Shown here piece by piece: positions 9,428 through 17,902 of a DNA stretch of 64,000 nucleotides. The notes under the pieces were generated by a model, which saw only the letters and a list, made by a program, of their open reading frames with translations, did not search any database and was not told where the DNA came from. The DNA lies in NCBI RefSeq assembly GCF_030067675.1, contig NZ_JASJEV010000010.1, positions 41,001 to 105,000 of the forward strand, written 5' to 3'. The translations under genes were made by a program, and so were the position numbers. The stretch is from Chelatococcus albus (GTDB lineage: Bacteria; Pseudomonadota; Alphaproteobacteria; Rhizobiales; Beijerinckiaceae). The stretch's first letter is position 1. Every line of letters starts with the position of its first letter.

Positions 9428-9458
9428 GTATCGACTCGATACTATTTGCGAGACAAAT
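9428..9458. promoter_or_regulatory. Two inverted repeats, candidate MarR operators
   Basis: GTATCGACTCGATAC (9428-9442) is a perfect 7+1+7 palindrome placed just downstream of the -10 hexamer, where a bound repressor would block initiation. A second perfect inverted repeat, ATTTG-N5-CAAAT (9444-9458), follows at once and ends four bases before the ATG of the next gene. The divergent MarR gene is the obvious binding protein. Confidence 0.6.
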
Positions 9459-9462
9459 CGCC

Positions 9463-10191
9463 ATGTGCCTTCGCTCCCTGCTTCCAGTGGCACTCGCCCT
9501 GTCGCTTCCCCACGGACCCGCTGCCGCCCACGAGGTCACGGCGAAGGCAGACGCCAAGGCGCCCCCCAGCCTTGACATCCTGCGCGCCCAGGCGACGACG
9601 GACGGCCGCCTCGCCACCTTCCTGATGGAGGTCGCCGGGGAGGCGGGCAGGGCCGTCCCCGCCAGGACCGGCAAGCTTCCCGGCGCCAAGGTTGCAGCCT
9701 ATGTCTGGCCGACGAAGCTTGACCCCTCGGCCGCCGGCTTCGCGAAGGACGCGGGGCTTCTGGCCCTGGCCGTGACCGCCCATCCCGACTTCGACGACAC
9801 GCCCCTCTACGACGAGAACGGCGACGGCGATCCGGCCAATGACGGCGCTGGGTGGCACGCGCACTGGGTGGTGCTCGGCGAGGACAAGGCCTGCGCGGGT
9901 GGGCTGAAGGTCAAGGACGTGAGCCCCGGCGAGGCGGTGCTGCCGCCCACCGCGCCGGGCCTGCCGCTGCTCCTCGACAGTCCCGGCATGAGCCCGCTCC
10001 TCAAGGGGCGGACGGTGACGCTCACCGTGCCGCTCAAGGGAGCGGAGGGCCAGGCCTTCGATGCCGTGACGGCGGAACTCGCCGTCAACGGCGAGGGCAA
10101 GGCGCCGCTCCTCTGCGTCACCGGCGTCGCCAAGGTCGCCTCGGGCGATCTCTCCTTCCCCGGCCGGATCACGCGGAGCGAAGGGAAGTGA
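9463..10191 (+). CDS. Exported protein with EF-hand-like calcium loop, function unknown
   Basis: This 242-residue protein has a Sec signal peptide (hydrophobic LLPVALALSLP, cleavage likely after AAA at about residue 22). In the middle it carries an acidic DENGDGDPAND loop (Asp117, Asn119, Asp121, Asp123) of EF-hand/dockerin type, followed by a WHAHW motif (131-135) that could bind metal. Two cysteines (144 and 218) could form a disulfide. I do not recognise the family. It is the first gene after the MarR-flanked promoter and is followed by a redoxin and an amidotransferase. A periplasmic Ca2+- or metal-binding role is inference. Confidence 0.8.
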   Translation: MCLRSLLPVALALSLPHGPAAAHEVTAKADAKAPPSLDILRAQATTDGRLATFLMEVAGEAGRAVPARTGKLPGAKVAAYVWPTKLDPSAAGFAKDAGLLALAVTAHPDFDDTPLYDENGDGDPANDGAGWHAHWVVLGEDKACAGGLKVKDVSPGEAVLPPTAPGLPLLLDSPGMSPLLKGRTVTLTVPLKGAEGQAFDAVTAELAVNGEGKAPLLCVTGVAKVASGDLSFPGRITRSEGK

Positions 10192-10209
10192 CGATCAAGC
10201 GCGATCCCG

Positions 10210-10227
10210 AGGCGCGCACGCGCGCCT
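10210..10227. repeat. GC-rich stem-loop ahead of the redoxin gene
   Basis: AGGCGCGC and GCGCGCCT form an inverted repeat 20 bases before the ATG of the redoxin gene and just upstream of its AGGAG ribosome site. It may tune translation or mRNA stability within the operon; no function is shown. Confidence 0.35.
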
Positions 10228-10246
10228 TCTCATCACAGGAGCAGCC

Positions 10247-10783
10247 ATGAGCGGGACTGCGGGCCTCGCGCCCGAATTCGATGTGAGCGAGTGGATCGGC
10301 GGACCGCCCGACCTCTCGCTCGCCGAGCTGCGCGGCAAGGTCGTCGTGGCCTATGCCTTCCAGATGCTCTGCCCGGGCTGCGTGGCCGAGGCCCTGCCGC
10401 AGGCGCGGCGCCTCGCCGCCGTCTTCCCGCGGGAGATGGTCGCCGTCCTCGGCCTGCACACCGTGTTCGAGCACCACGAAGCCATGATGCCACTTGCGCT
10501 GCGGGCCTTTATACAGGAATACCGCATCGACTTTCCGGTCGGCGTCGACCGGGCGAACGGAAGGGAGTTGCCGAGAACCATGGCGCGCTACCGGATGCAG
10601 GGCACACCGACCATTCTGATGATCGACCGCGCGGGACGGCTGCGCCGCCAACACTTCGGCCATGTCGACGACATCGCGCTCGGCGCCGAGGTGATGGCTC
10701 TCGTGGCCGAGGCCGCGTCGCCCCAGGCCGCCGCGGGCGCGCCCGCCGGCCGGGGGTGCACGGACGGGGAGTGCGCGGCATGA
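10247..10783 (+). CDS. TlpA/AhpC-like redoxin with CPGC active site
   Basis: This 178-residue thioredoxin-fold protein has no signal peptide, so it is probably cytoplasmic. The redox motif is Cys42-Pro-Gly-Cys45 in FQMLCPGCV, and the conserved cis-Pro region is QGTPTILMID. The fold includes an inserted helical segment (HTVFEHHEAM) of TlpA/AhpC type. A second cysteine pair sits at the extreme C-terminus (Cys171 and Cys176 in GCTDGEC), which could be a resolving pair or a metal site. ATG follows AGGAGCAGCC. The stop overlaps the next start as ATGA, indicating translational coupling to the amidotransferase. Confidence 0.85.
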   Translation: MSGTAGLAPEFDVSEWIGGPPDLSLAELRGKVVVAYAFQMLCPGCVAEALPQARRLAAVFPREMVAVLGLHTVFEHHEAMMPLALRAFIQEYRIDFPVGVDRANGRELPRTMARYRMQGTPTILMIDRAGRLRRQHFGHVDDIALGAEVMALVAEAASPQAAAGAPAGRGCTDGECAA

Positions 10784-11526
10784 TCCGGCAGATCGTCGCC
10801 CTGCGCCACGTCGCCTTCGAGGATCTCGGCACATTCGCCGATGTCGCCGCCGCGCGTGGCATTGCGATCGTCTATCGCGAAGCGGGCATCGACGCCCTGC
10901 CGCGCACGCTCGCCGAGGATACGGCCCTCGCCGTGCTTGGCGGACCGATCGGCGCCTACGAGGAGGACCGCTATCCCTTCCTCCTCGACGAGCTCAGGCT
11001 GATCGATGCCGCGCTCGCCGCCGGCCGGCCGGTGCTCGGCATCTGCCTCGGCGCCCAGCTCCTCGCCCGGGCGCTCGGCGCGCGCGTCTATCCCGGCAAG
11101 GCGAAGGAGATCGGCTTTGCGCCGGTCACCCTGACGCCGGCCGGCGAGAAGTCCTGCCTCGGGCAACTCGCGGCGAGCGGCAACGTCGTCCTGCATTGGC
11201 ACGGCGACACCTTCGACCTGCCGGCGGGCACCGAGCGCCTCGCCGAGACGCCGATCACGCCGAACCAGGCGTTTTCGCGCGGGCCCGGCGTGCTCGGGCT
11301 GCAGTTCCATCCCGAGCTGCGCGCCGCCGAACTCGAGCGCTGGCTGATCGGCCACACGGCGGAGCTCTCGGCGGTGGGCATCGATCCGCGCGACCTGCGC
11401 CGCGATGCCGCCCTGCACGGCGCCCGTCTGGAGGCAGCCGCCCGCGCCATGATGGCCGCCTGGTTCGACGGCCTCGGCATCCCCGAGCGCGCGGCGACAC
11501 CTGCGAGTGCGGCCGCGCGTGCGTAG
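10780..11526 (+). CDS. Class I glutamine amidotransferase domain protein (GuaA-N-like)
   Basis: This 248-residue protein has the class I GATase triad: Cys89 in GICLGAQLL, His177 and Glu179 in LQFHPEL. It lacks the synthetase domain of GMP synthase, so it is a stand-alone amidotransferase or gamma-glutamyl hydrolase of unknown substrate. The start overlaps the redoxin stop (ATGA at 10780-10783). Being coupled to a thiol redoxin under a MarR promoter suggests gamma-glutamyl thiol or amide metabolism, but that is inference. Confidence 0.85.
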   Translation: MIRQIVALRHVAFEDLGTFADVAAARGIAIVYREAGIDALPRTLAEDTALAVLGGPIGAYEEDRYPFLLDELRLIDAALAAGRPVLGICLGAQLLARALGARVYPGKAKEIGFAPVTLTPAGEKSCLGQLAASGNVVLHWHGDTFDLPAGTERLAETPITPNQAFSRGPGVLGLQFHPELRAAELERWLIGHTAELSAVGIDPRDLRRDAALHGARLEAAARAMMAAWFDGLGIPERAATPASAAARA

Positions 11527-11672
11527 AGCGACGTCCACCCCTCTGTCGACCCCGCCCGTCGCTCGGGGATGCCCCCGGGAGCGGCGGGTTCAAGGGCAGG
11601 GCAGAGGATCGCTCCCGAACGGTCCGCGCGCGTGGCCGCCGGACTTTCGCGGGCGTCCGCCACGTCGCATGC

Positions 11673-14666
11673 TCAATGCGCCGCTTCCCAGTTGTCGCCC
11701 GCCCGCGCGTCCACCTGGAGGGGGACGGCGAGCTGCACGGCCGGGTGCGGTGCCTCCTCCATGACCTTGCGCACGACGGGGAGCGTTGCCTCCACCTGAT
11801 CCTCCGGCACCTCGAAGACGAGTTCGTCGTGCACCTGCAGCAGCATGCGCGCGTCGAGCTTGGCTTCGGCGAGCGCGCCGTCCATGCGGATCATGGCGCG
11901 GCGGATGATATCGGCGCCGGAGCCCTGCAGCGGCGCGTTGATCGCCTGGCGCTCGACGAAGGCCCGCTCGGATGGGTTCGACGACCTGATCTGCGGATAG
12001 TGGCAGATGCGGCCGAACAGCGTCTTCACGTAGCCGTTCTCGCGGCAGAAGCGCTTCGTCTCCTCCATGTAGTCGCGGATGCCGGGAAAGCGCTCGAAAT
12101 ACTTCTTGATGTAGGCCGAGGCCTCCTCGCGCGCGATGCCGAGCTGGGCGGCGAGGCCGAAGGCGGAGATGCCGTAGATGATGCCGAAGTTGATGGCCTT
12201 GGCCCGTCGGCGCACCTGCGGGTCCATGTCCTTCACGGCCACGCCGAACATCTCGGACGCCGTCATGGCATGGATGTCGATGCCGTCGGCGAAGGCCTGC
12301 CGGAGCTGCGGGATGTCGGCGACGTGGGCGAGGAGCCTGAGTTCGATCTGTGAATAATCGGCCGAGATGAGCTTCATGCCCGCCGTCGCCACGAAGGCGG
12401 AGCGGATCTTGCGCCCCTCTTCGGTGCGCACGGGGATGTTCTGCAGGTTGGGCTCGGAGGAGGACAGCCGCCCGGTCGTCGTCGCGGCGAGCGCGTAGGA
12501 GGTATGCACGCGCTTCGTTTGCGGGTTCACATAGCCGGGCAGGGCGTCGGTGTAGGTGGATTTCAGCTTGGCGAGCTGCCGCCAGTCCAGGATCTTCGCC
12601 GGCAGAGGATGCCCCTGTTCGGCCAGGTCCTCCAGCACGCCGGCGCCGGTCGACCACTGGCCCGTCGCCGTCTTCTTGGCTCCGGGCAGGCCCATCTTGC
12701 CGAAGAGGATGTCGCCGAGCTGCTTGGGGCTGCCGATGGTGAAGCGCTCGCCCGCGAGCGCGTAGATCTCGTCCTCGAGCCCGGCGAGCTTCTGCGCAAA
12801 GTCGCCCGACAGGCGCGACAGGATCGTCCGGTCGATGGCGATGCCGCGCTCCTCCATGCGCGCGAGCGTCGCCACCATCGGCCGTTCGAGCGTTTCGTAG
12901 ACGGTGGTCTTGCCCTCGGCCACGAGGCGCGGCTTGAGCACGCGCCACAGGCGCAGCGTCACGTCGGCGTCCTCGGCGGCGTAAGCCGTCGCCTTGTCGA
13001 TGGCGACGCGGTCAAAGGTGACCGCGTTCTTGCCCGTGCCCGCCACTTCGCCGTAGGTGATCGGCTTGTGGCCGAGGTGCTTCTCGGAGAGTCCGTCCAT
13101 GCCGTGGCCGTTGAGCCCGGCGTCGAGCACATAGGAGATGAGCATCGTGTCGTCGTAGGGGGCGAGCCTGATGCCGTGCCGGGCGAAGACCAGCCAGTCG
13201 TATTTCAGATTCTGGCCGACCTTGAGCACGCCCGGGTCCTCGAGCAGCGGCTTCAGCCGCGCAATCGCCGCATCGAGCGGGATCTGGCCGGGCAGGAGCC
13301 CGGACCCGAAGAGGTCTGAACCGCCGCGGTGCTGCAGCGGCACGTAGGCCGCGCGCCCGGGCGCCGTCGCCAGCGAGAAGCCAACGAGGTCGGCCTGCAT
13401 GGCGTCGAGGGAATTGGTCTCGGTGTCCACGGAGACGAAGCCGACGTCCGTCGCCTCCGCGATCCACGCTTCCAGGCGCTCGACGGACGTGACGGTCTCG
13501 TAGGCCGAGCGGTCGACCGGCGTGCCGAGCGCTTCCTTCGCCCGCGTCCCGGCGAGGGCTGCCGGCGTCGACGCCGGCTCGGGCGCCTTCTCCTCGCCGC
13601 GTGCCGCCTTGTCAGCCGGCCTCGCGGCCGGGGCGGCGCCCGCCTCGGCCCGGGCAGCCGCTTCCTGCGACCAGCCGCTGCCGACGTCCGCGGCGGCGTC
13701 GATCGCGGCCGGATCGACATCGTATTCCTCGGCCACGCGCCGCGTGATGGTCGTGAATTCGAGCGCCTTGAGGAAGGCGACGAGAGGCTTCGGGTCCGGC
13801 GGCACGAGGATGAGATCGGCGAGCGGCACCTCGAGCGCCACGTCGTCGACCAGCGTCACGAGCTTCTTCGAGATGCGGATGTTGTCGACGACCTCGGCGT
13901 TGGTCAGCGTCTCGCGGCGCTTCGGCTGCTTGATCTCGCCGGCGCGCGCGAGGAGTGTGTCGAGATCGCCGTATTCGCCGATGAGCTGGGCGGCGGTCTT
14001 GAGGCCGATGCCGGGGGCGCCGGGCACGTTGTCGGTTGCATCCCCGGCGAGCGCCTGCACGTCGGTCACCTTGGCCGGCGGCACGCCGAAATACTCGACG
14101 ACCTCCGCCTCGCCGATGCGTCGCTCGGCGCGGTAGCCGCCCTTGCCCTGCGTGCCCGAAGCCGGGTCGTACATGGCGACGCCGGGGCGCACGAGCTGCA
14201 TCAGGTCCTTGTCGGCCGAGATGATGAGCACGTCCGCTCCCGCCGCGGTCGCCTGCGCGGCATAGGTCGCGATGAGGTCGTCGGCCTCGTAGGTGTCCTG
14301 CTCGATGGGCACGAGGCCGAAGGCGCGCACCGCCTGCCGCATGAGCGGGAACTGCGGCACGAGGTCCTCCGGCGGCTCCTGACGGTTCGCCTTGTAGGGC
14401 GGATAGAGCTCCTTGCGGAAGGAGTTCTCCGACTTGTCGAAGATGATGGCGAGATGCGTCGGCTTCACGCCGACCGCGCCTTCGCGCACGAACTGGAAGA
14501 GCTTGGTGCAGAAGAGACGCACGGCCCCTGTCGGCAGGCCGTCGGACCGGTAGTTGTATTTCCGGTCCTGGTTGATGGACTGGAAATAGGCGCGGAAGAC
14601 GAAGGACGAGCCGTCGACGAGGAAGACGTGATCGCCTTTCTGAATGGGGCGGGCGGACTGGGTCAT
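11673..14666 (-). CDS. polA: DNA polymerase I
   Basis: This 997-residue protein has all three Pol I domains. The 5'-3' exonuclease/flap domain (about 10-310) includes DKSENSFRKELYPPYKANR and ISADKDLMQL. The 3'-5' proofreading domain retains the DxE motif (VDTETNSLD, about residue 414). The family A polymerase domain ends the protein with the O-helix INFGIIYGISAFG (about 826) and the VHDELVFEVP motif (about 944). An Ala/Pro/Glu-rich linker (about 330-390) joins the first two domains. It fills gaps in lagging-strand synthesis and repair. Transcribed divergently from the nitroreductase gene. Confidence 0.97.
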   Translation of the reverse strand: MTQSARPIQKGDHVFLVDGSSFVFRAYFQSINQDRKYNYRSDGLPTGAVRLFCTKLFQFVREGAVGVKPTHLAIIFDKSENSFRKELYPPYKANRQEPPEDLVPQFPLMRQAVRAFGLVPIEQDTYEADDLIATYAAQATAAGADVLIISADKDLMQLVRPGVAMYDPASGTQGKGGYRAERRIGEAEVVEYFGVPPAKVTDVQALAGDATDNVPGAPGIGLKTAAQLIGEYGDLDTLLARAGEIKQPKRRETLTNAEVVDNIRISKKLVTLVDDVALEVPLADLILVPPDPKPLVAFLKALEFTTITRRVAEEYDVDPAAIDAAADVGSGWSQEAAARAEAGAAPAARPADKAARGEEKAPEPASTPAALAGTRAKEALGTPVDRSAYETVTSVERLEAWIAEATDVGFVSVDTETNSLDAMQADLVGFSLATAPGRAAYVPLQHRGGSDLFGSGLLPGQIPLDAAIARLKPLLEDPGVLKVGQNLKYDWLVFARHGIRLAPYDDTMLISYVLDAGLNGHGMDGLSEKHLGHKPITYGEVAGTGKNAVTFDRVAIDKATAYAAEDADVTLRLWRVLKPRLVAEGKTTVYETLERPMVATLARMEERGIAIDRTILSRLSGDFAQKLAGLEDEIYALAGERFTIGSPKQLGDILFGKMGLPGAKKTATGQWSTGAGVLEDLAEQGHPLPAKILDWRQLAKLKSTYTDALPGYVNPQTKRVHTSYALAATTTGRLSSSEPNLQNIPVRTEEGRKIRSAFVATAGMKLISADYSQIELRLLAHVADIPQLRQAFADGIDIHAMTASEMFGVAVKDMDPQVRRRAKAINFGIIYGISAFGLAAQLGIAREEASAYIKKYFERFPGIRDYMEETKRFCRENGYVKTLFGRICHYPQIRSSNPSERAFVERQAINAPLQGSGADIIRRAMIRMDGALAEAKLDARMLLQVHDELVFEVPEDQVEATLPVVRKVMEEAPHPAVQLAVPLQVDARAGDNWEAAH

Positions 14667-14771
14667 GAGGCCAATGGGATTCGAAAGGGGCCGTTTGGCG
14701 CGGGACTATGGCACGCGCCGCCGCTTCGTGCGACCGTTGCCCGCAACCATAATGCGGAGGATCGCCCCGCC

Positions 14772-15440
14772 ATGGTAGCAGCCACCTGCGTACCGCTCGT
14801 CTTCGACGAACGTCCGGTGCCGGAGATGATCGACCGCGCCGGCGTCTTCGGGGCGCTGATGCGCCGCTGCCGCACGGTGCGCGACTATTCCGACCGGCCC
14901 GTGCCGCGCGCTGTCATCGAGAGCGCCATCCGCACCGCCGCTTCGGCCCCCTCGGGCGCCAACCAGCAGCCCTGGACCTTCGTGGCGATCTCGGACCCGA
15001 CGGTGAAGCGCAGGATCCGCATCGCGGCGGAAGCGGAGGAGAGGGAGGTCAACGCAGGCCGCGCCGGCGAGGAGTGGCTTGCGGCGCTGAGCCACCTCGG
15101 CACGGATTGGGAGAAGCCCTTCCTCGAAACCGCGCCCTGGCTCGTCGCCATCTTCGCCCAGCGCTGGGGCGTGACGCCTGACGGGCGGCGCGTGAAGCAC
15201 TACTACATGCCCGAATCGGTCGGCATCGCCTCAGGCTTCCTCATTGCCGCCCTGCACAATGCCGGCCTCGCAACCCTCACCCACACGCCGGCGCCGATGA
15301 ACTTCCTCAACGAGATCTGCGGTCGGCCCGACAACGAGACGGCGGTGATCCTCCTCGTCGTCGGCTATCCGGCGGAAGGCTGCCAGGTGCCGGCCATCGG
15401 CGAGAAGGGCCTCGACGAAGTGGCCGTCTTCATCGAGTAA
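14772..15440 (+). CDS. Nitroreductase-family FMN protein
   Basis: This 222-residue protein has the nitroreductase fold: the FMN phosphate-binding RRCRTVRDYSDRPV segment, then AASAPSGANQQPWTFVAI and, near the C-terminus, ILLVVGYPAEG. The length and the central GTDWEKPFLETAPW stretch resemble the BluB/iodotyrosine deiodinase branch more than NfsB enzymes. ATG at 14772 has GGAGG 12-16 bases upstream. Convergent with the acyltransferase gene across a stem-loop. Substrate unknown. Confidence 0.85.
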   Translation: MVAATCVPLVFDERPVPEMIDRAGVFGALMRRCRTVRDYSDRPVPRAVIESAIRTAASAPSGANQQPWTFVAISDPTVKRRIRIAAEAEEREVNAGRAGEEWLAALSHLGTDWEKPFLETAPWLVAIFAQRWGVTPDGRRVKHYYMPESVGIASGFLIAALHNAGLATLTHTPAPMNFLNEICGRPDNETAVILLVVGYPAEGCQVPAIGEKGLDEVAVFIE

Positions 15441-15464
15441 CAGGCACCGGTGCAGGGCTGAACG

Positions 15465-15488
15465 CCCGGGCCGGTCCCGTTGCCCGGG
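15465..15488. terminator. Stem-loop between convergent genes
   Basis: CCCGGGC (15465-15471) pairs with GCCCGGG (15482-15488) around a ten-base loop, between the stop codons of the convergent nitroreductase and acyltransferase genes. There is no T-tract, so termination is only suggested. Confidence 0.35.
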
Positions 15489-16556
15489 TCACGCTGCCGG
15501 CGCGAGCCGCGACACGGGCATCAGGCGGAAGGCCGCGGGCCGCGTGAAGAGGAAGGACAGGCGCGTGTCCTGCACGAGCCGCTCGAGCACCAGCGGCACG
15601 ACGACGGCGACGGTGGTGATGAAGGCCGAAGCCCAGCCCACATCGCCGACGAGGCCGAGCTTGACGAGCGCCACGCGTGTCAGGGCCATCGGCAGGAAGA
15701 AGGCGAGGTAGATCGCGATGGAGTGCTCGCCGCAGTAGCGGAAGGGCCGTGCCAGCGCTGTCCGGGCGAGCAGCGACGCGGCGGCGACGATCGCGCCGGC
15801 GCCGGCCAGCCCGAGCGCGAGCGAGACGAGCGGCAGGCTTGCAAGCGTCGGATAGCCCGTCAGGCCTGCCGGCGTCAGGGCGAGGATGCCATTGGCGAGC
15901 GCCCAGGCGGCAAGCCCCGCGAGCGTCGCGAGCGGCCGCGTCGCGACACGCGCGGCGAAGGCGAAGATCGCCGGCGCCAGGAGATAGCCCACGAGGAAAT
16001 AGACGTAGCGGGCCGCAAATTCGTCGACGACCGTCCAGCCTGTGTGGACCGGCATCGTCTGCAGGGCCGCGGCCAGCCCCAGGAGCGCGAAAGGCGGCAC
16101 CCGGCGCAAGAGTTTCGTCGCCACGGAGAAGATTGCGAGCAGGTAAACGAACCACAATGTGCCGAGCGGCTCGACGAATCCGAGCGCGAACTGGCGCAGG
16201 AGCTCGGCCGGATCTCCGCCGGCAAGCCCCCAGCCCTTGAAGGCGAACTGGATGAGGAACCAGAGCAGGTAGAAATAGAGGAAATGGACGACGCGCCTGT
16301 CGCCGTAGGAGCGCCAGTCGCGGTCGATCACGCGGCCGAGGAACAGGCCGGAGACGAGGAAGAAGTCCGGCATGCGGAAGGGCTTGGCGAAGGCCACCAC
16401 CGTGTGCAGCCAGCCCTCGCGCCCGACGGCCTCGCCAAGGCCAAGCGTTGAATGCATCATCACCACGAGGATGATGCACAGCCCCTTGGCCGTATCGACC
16501 CAGGCGACTCGCGTCGCATCCGTTGCACTCGCGCTGTCGAATGCCGTCGTCCGCAT
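15489..16556 (-). CDS. Membrane acyltransferase family 3 protein
   Basis: This 355-residue integral membrane protein begins with WVDTAKGLCIILVVMMHS, the N-terminal signature of acyltransferase 3 proteins that O-acylate sugars or glucans, and contains PFRMPDFFLVSGLFLGR and FRYCGEHSIAIYLAFFLP typical of the family. About ten hydrophobic segments span the chain. The ATG at 16556 matches the conserved N-terminus; the open frame runs much further upstream but only as a shadow of the divergent gene. Substrate unknown. It faces the NMN adenylyltransferase gene across 150 bases. Confidence 0.87.
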   Translation of the reverse strand: MRTTAFDSASATDATRVAWVDTAKGLCIILVVMMHSTLGLGEAVGREGWLHTVVAFAKPFRMPDFFLVSGLFLGRVIDRDWRSYGDRRVVHFLYFYLLWFLIQFAFKGWGLAGGDPAELLRQFALGFVEPLGTLWFVYLLAIFSVATKLLRRVPPFALLGLAAALQTMPVHTGWTVVDEFAARYVYFLVGYLLAPAIFAFAARVATRPLATLAGLAAWALANGILALTPAGLTGYPTLASLPLVSLALGLAGAGAIVAAASLLARTALARPFRYCGEHSIAIYLAFFLPMALTRVALVKLGLVGDVGWASAFITTVAVVVPLVLERLVQDTRLSFLFTRPAAFRLMPVSRLAPAA

Positions 16557-16706
16557 GGCCGCACCGTCCCGTTTCTGCCTGCCCGTTTCGGATGGGTGTG
16601 CCAGAATGGCACGAGGTACCACGATGCGGCGAAGCTTGGTCCACCGCACCGGAACGCTCAGCAAGACGCGGGCCAGGGGGCGATTGCCGAGCGGGAGCGA
16701 GCCGTC

Positions 16707-17684
16707 ATGCCGCGATACGACTGCCTCGTCGTCGTTGGAAGCTTCCAGCCCTTCCATGAGGGTCATCGCTTCGTGCTCGACCGGACGCTTGCTCTGGCGA
16801 GGCGCGTCGTCGTCCTGATCGGCGCCGCCGGTGCGCCGCGCTCCCTGCGCAATCCCTTCACGGCCGGGGAACGCGCGGCGATGCTCGCGGGGGTCTATCC
16901 GCGGGAGGTCGCGGCACAGCGCCTCCTCGTTGCGGCCGTCGAGGACAACCTCTACGACGAGGCCGCCTGGGCGGCCGAGGTTCGACGCATCGCAGCCCGC
17001 GTCCTCCCTGGGACGGCAGGGGGCGGCGGCAGGATCGCGATCGTCGCCTGCGTGGGGAGCCGCCTGTGCTCCGACCCGGCGGTGATGGCGCCGTGGGAGG
17101 TCCTGCCGATGGAACCGCCGCCCGGCGGACCGAGCGCCGCCGCCATTCGCGACGCCTATCTCCGAGCCGAAGCGCCCCTGCCCATGGCGGCCTGCCCGCC
17201 GGCGGTCGTTGCAGTCCTGCACGCGTTCCGCGATACGCCGGGCTTCTCGGAGCTCCTCGCCGACGCCTTCGTCCGGCACGCCGATCATGTGCTCCTCATC
17301 CGCCGCGGCAGCCGGCCGGGTCGGGGCCTCCTCGCCCTTCCGGGCGGCTTCGTCGAAGCGGGCGAGACGCCGACGGAGGCGGCCATCCGCGAGTTGCGGG
17401 AGGAGACGGGCATCGCCGCCCGCGACGGCGCGATCACCGCCGAGATGCTGCGCGCATGGATGGTGCCCGAGAGGATGCGGGTGTTCGACGCGCCCTGGCG
17501 CGACGACCGCGCCCGCATCGTCACACACTGCGTGCCTTTCCTCGTCCCCGACGCCGTCGAGCGCCCCCGCATCGCCAGCGGCGGCGACGCGGCGGAGGCC
17601 GCCTGGCACCGCCTCGCCGACCTCGGCCCGGCAGGCTTCTATGCCGATCACTGGTCGATCCTGCGCCGCATGCTCGGTTCCTGA
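16707..17684 (+). CDS. nadM: Bifunctional NMN adenylyltransferase/Nudix hydrolase
   Basis: This 325-residue fusion has an N-terminal NadM-type nucleotidyltransferase domain (about 1-175) with GSFQPFHEGH (HxGH at 17-20), which makes NAD from NMN and ATP, and a C-terminal Nudix domain (about 190-325) whose box is complete (GGFVEAGE...REL REE TGI, about 211-234) and which in the Synechocystis-type homologues cleaves ADP-ribose. ATG at 16707 has GGGAG ten bases upstream. It stands alone upstream of tRNA-Arg. The pairing suggests NAD salvage with clean-up of its breakdown product. Confidence 0.88.
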   Translation: MPRYDCLVVVGSFQPFHEGHRFVLDRTLALARRVVVLIGAAGAPRSLRNPFTAGERAAMLAGVYPREVAAQRLLVAAVEDNLYDEAAWAAEVRRIAARVLPGTAGGGGRIAIVACVGSRLCSDPAVMAPWEVLPMEPPPGGPSAAAIRDAYLRAEAPLPMAACPPAVVAVLHAFRDTPGFSELLADAFVRHADHVLLIRRGSRPGRGLLALPGGFVEAGETPTEAAIRELREETGIAARDGAITAEMLRAWMVPERMRVFDAPWRDDRARIVTHCVPFLVPDAVERPRIASGGDAAEAAWHRLADLGPAGFYADHWSILRRMLGS

Positions 17685-17776
17685 CCGGCGGCCCGCGACG
17701 GGTCCAGCCGCCGGACGGGTGGCTCCGCCTGTCGAGCCTCACGGCCGCGTCATGCACAGCGCTCGCAGAAAGCCAT

Positions 17777-17805
17777 TTGCAGGATCGGGGTTCCTGGGCT
17801 AGTTT
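17777..17805 (+). promoter_or_regulatory. Candidate promoter of tRNA-Arg
   Basis: TTGCAG (17777-17782) and TAGTTT (17800-17805) are separated by 17 bases and end 20 bases before the mature tRNA 5' end. Confidence 0.45.
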
Positions 17806-17825
17806 CCGCCCGCTCACCACGGCCT

Positions 17826-17902
17826 GCACCCGTAGCTCAGCTGGATAGAGCGTTGCCCTCCGAAGGCAAAGGTCACACGTTCGAATCGTGTCGGGTGCGC
17901 CA
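17826..17902 (+). tRNA. tRNA-Arg (anticodon CCG)
   Basis: A complete 77-base tRNA with encoded CCA. The acceptor stem GCACCCG pairs with CGGGTGC, the D arm contains AGCTCAGCTGGATAGAGC, the anticodon loop is CTCCGAA flanked by TTGCC/GGCAA, and the T arm contains GTTCGAATC. Anticodon CCG reads CGG (Arg). Confidence 0.95.

Noticed and set aside
13329..14771. The upstream part of the frame leading into the nitroreductase
   Set aside because: It overlaps polA in antisense and is Arg/Gly/His-rich; the conserved nitroreductase begins only at 14772.
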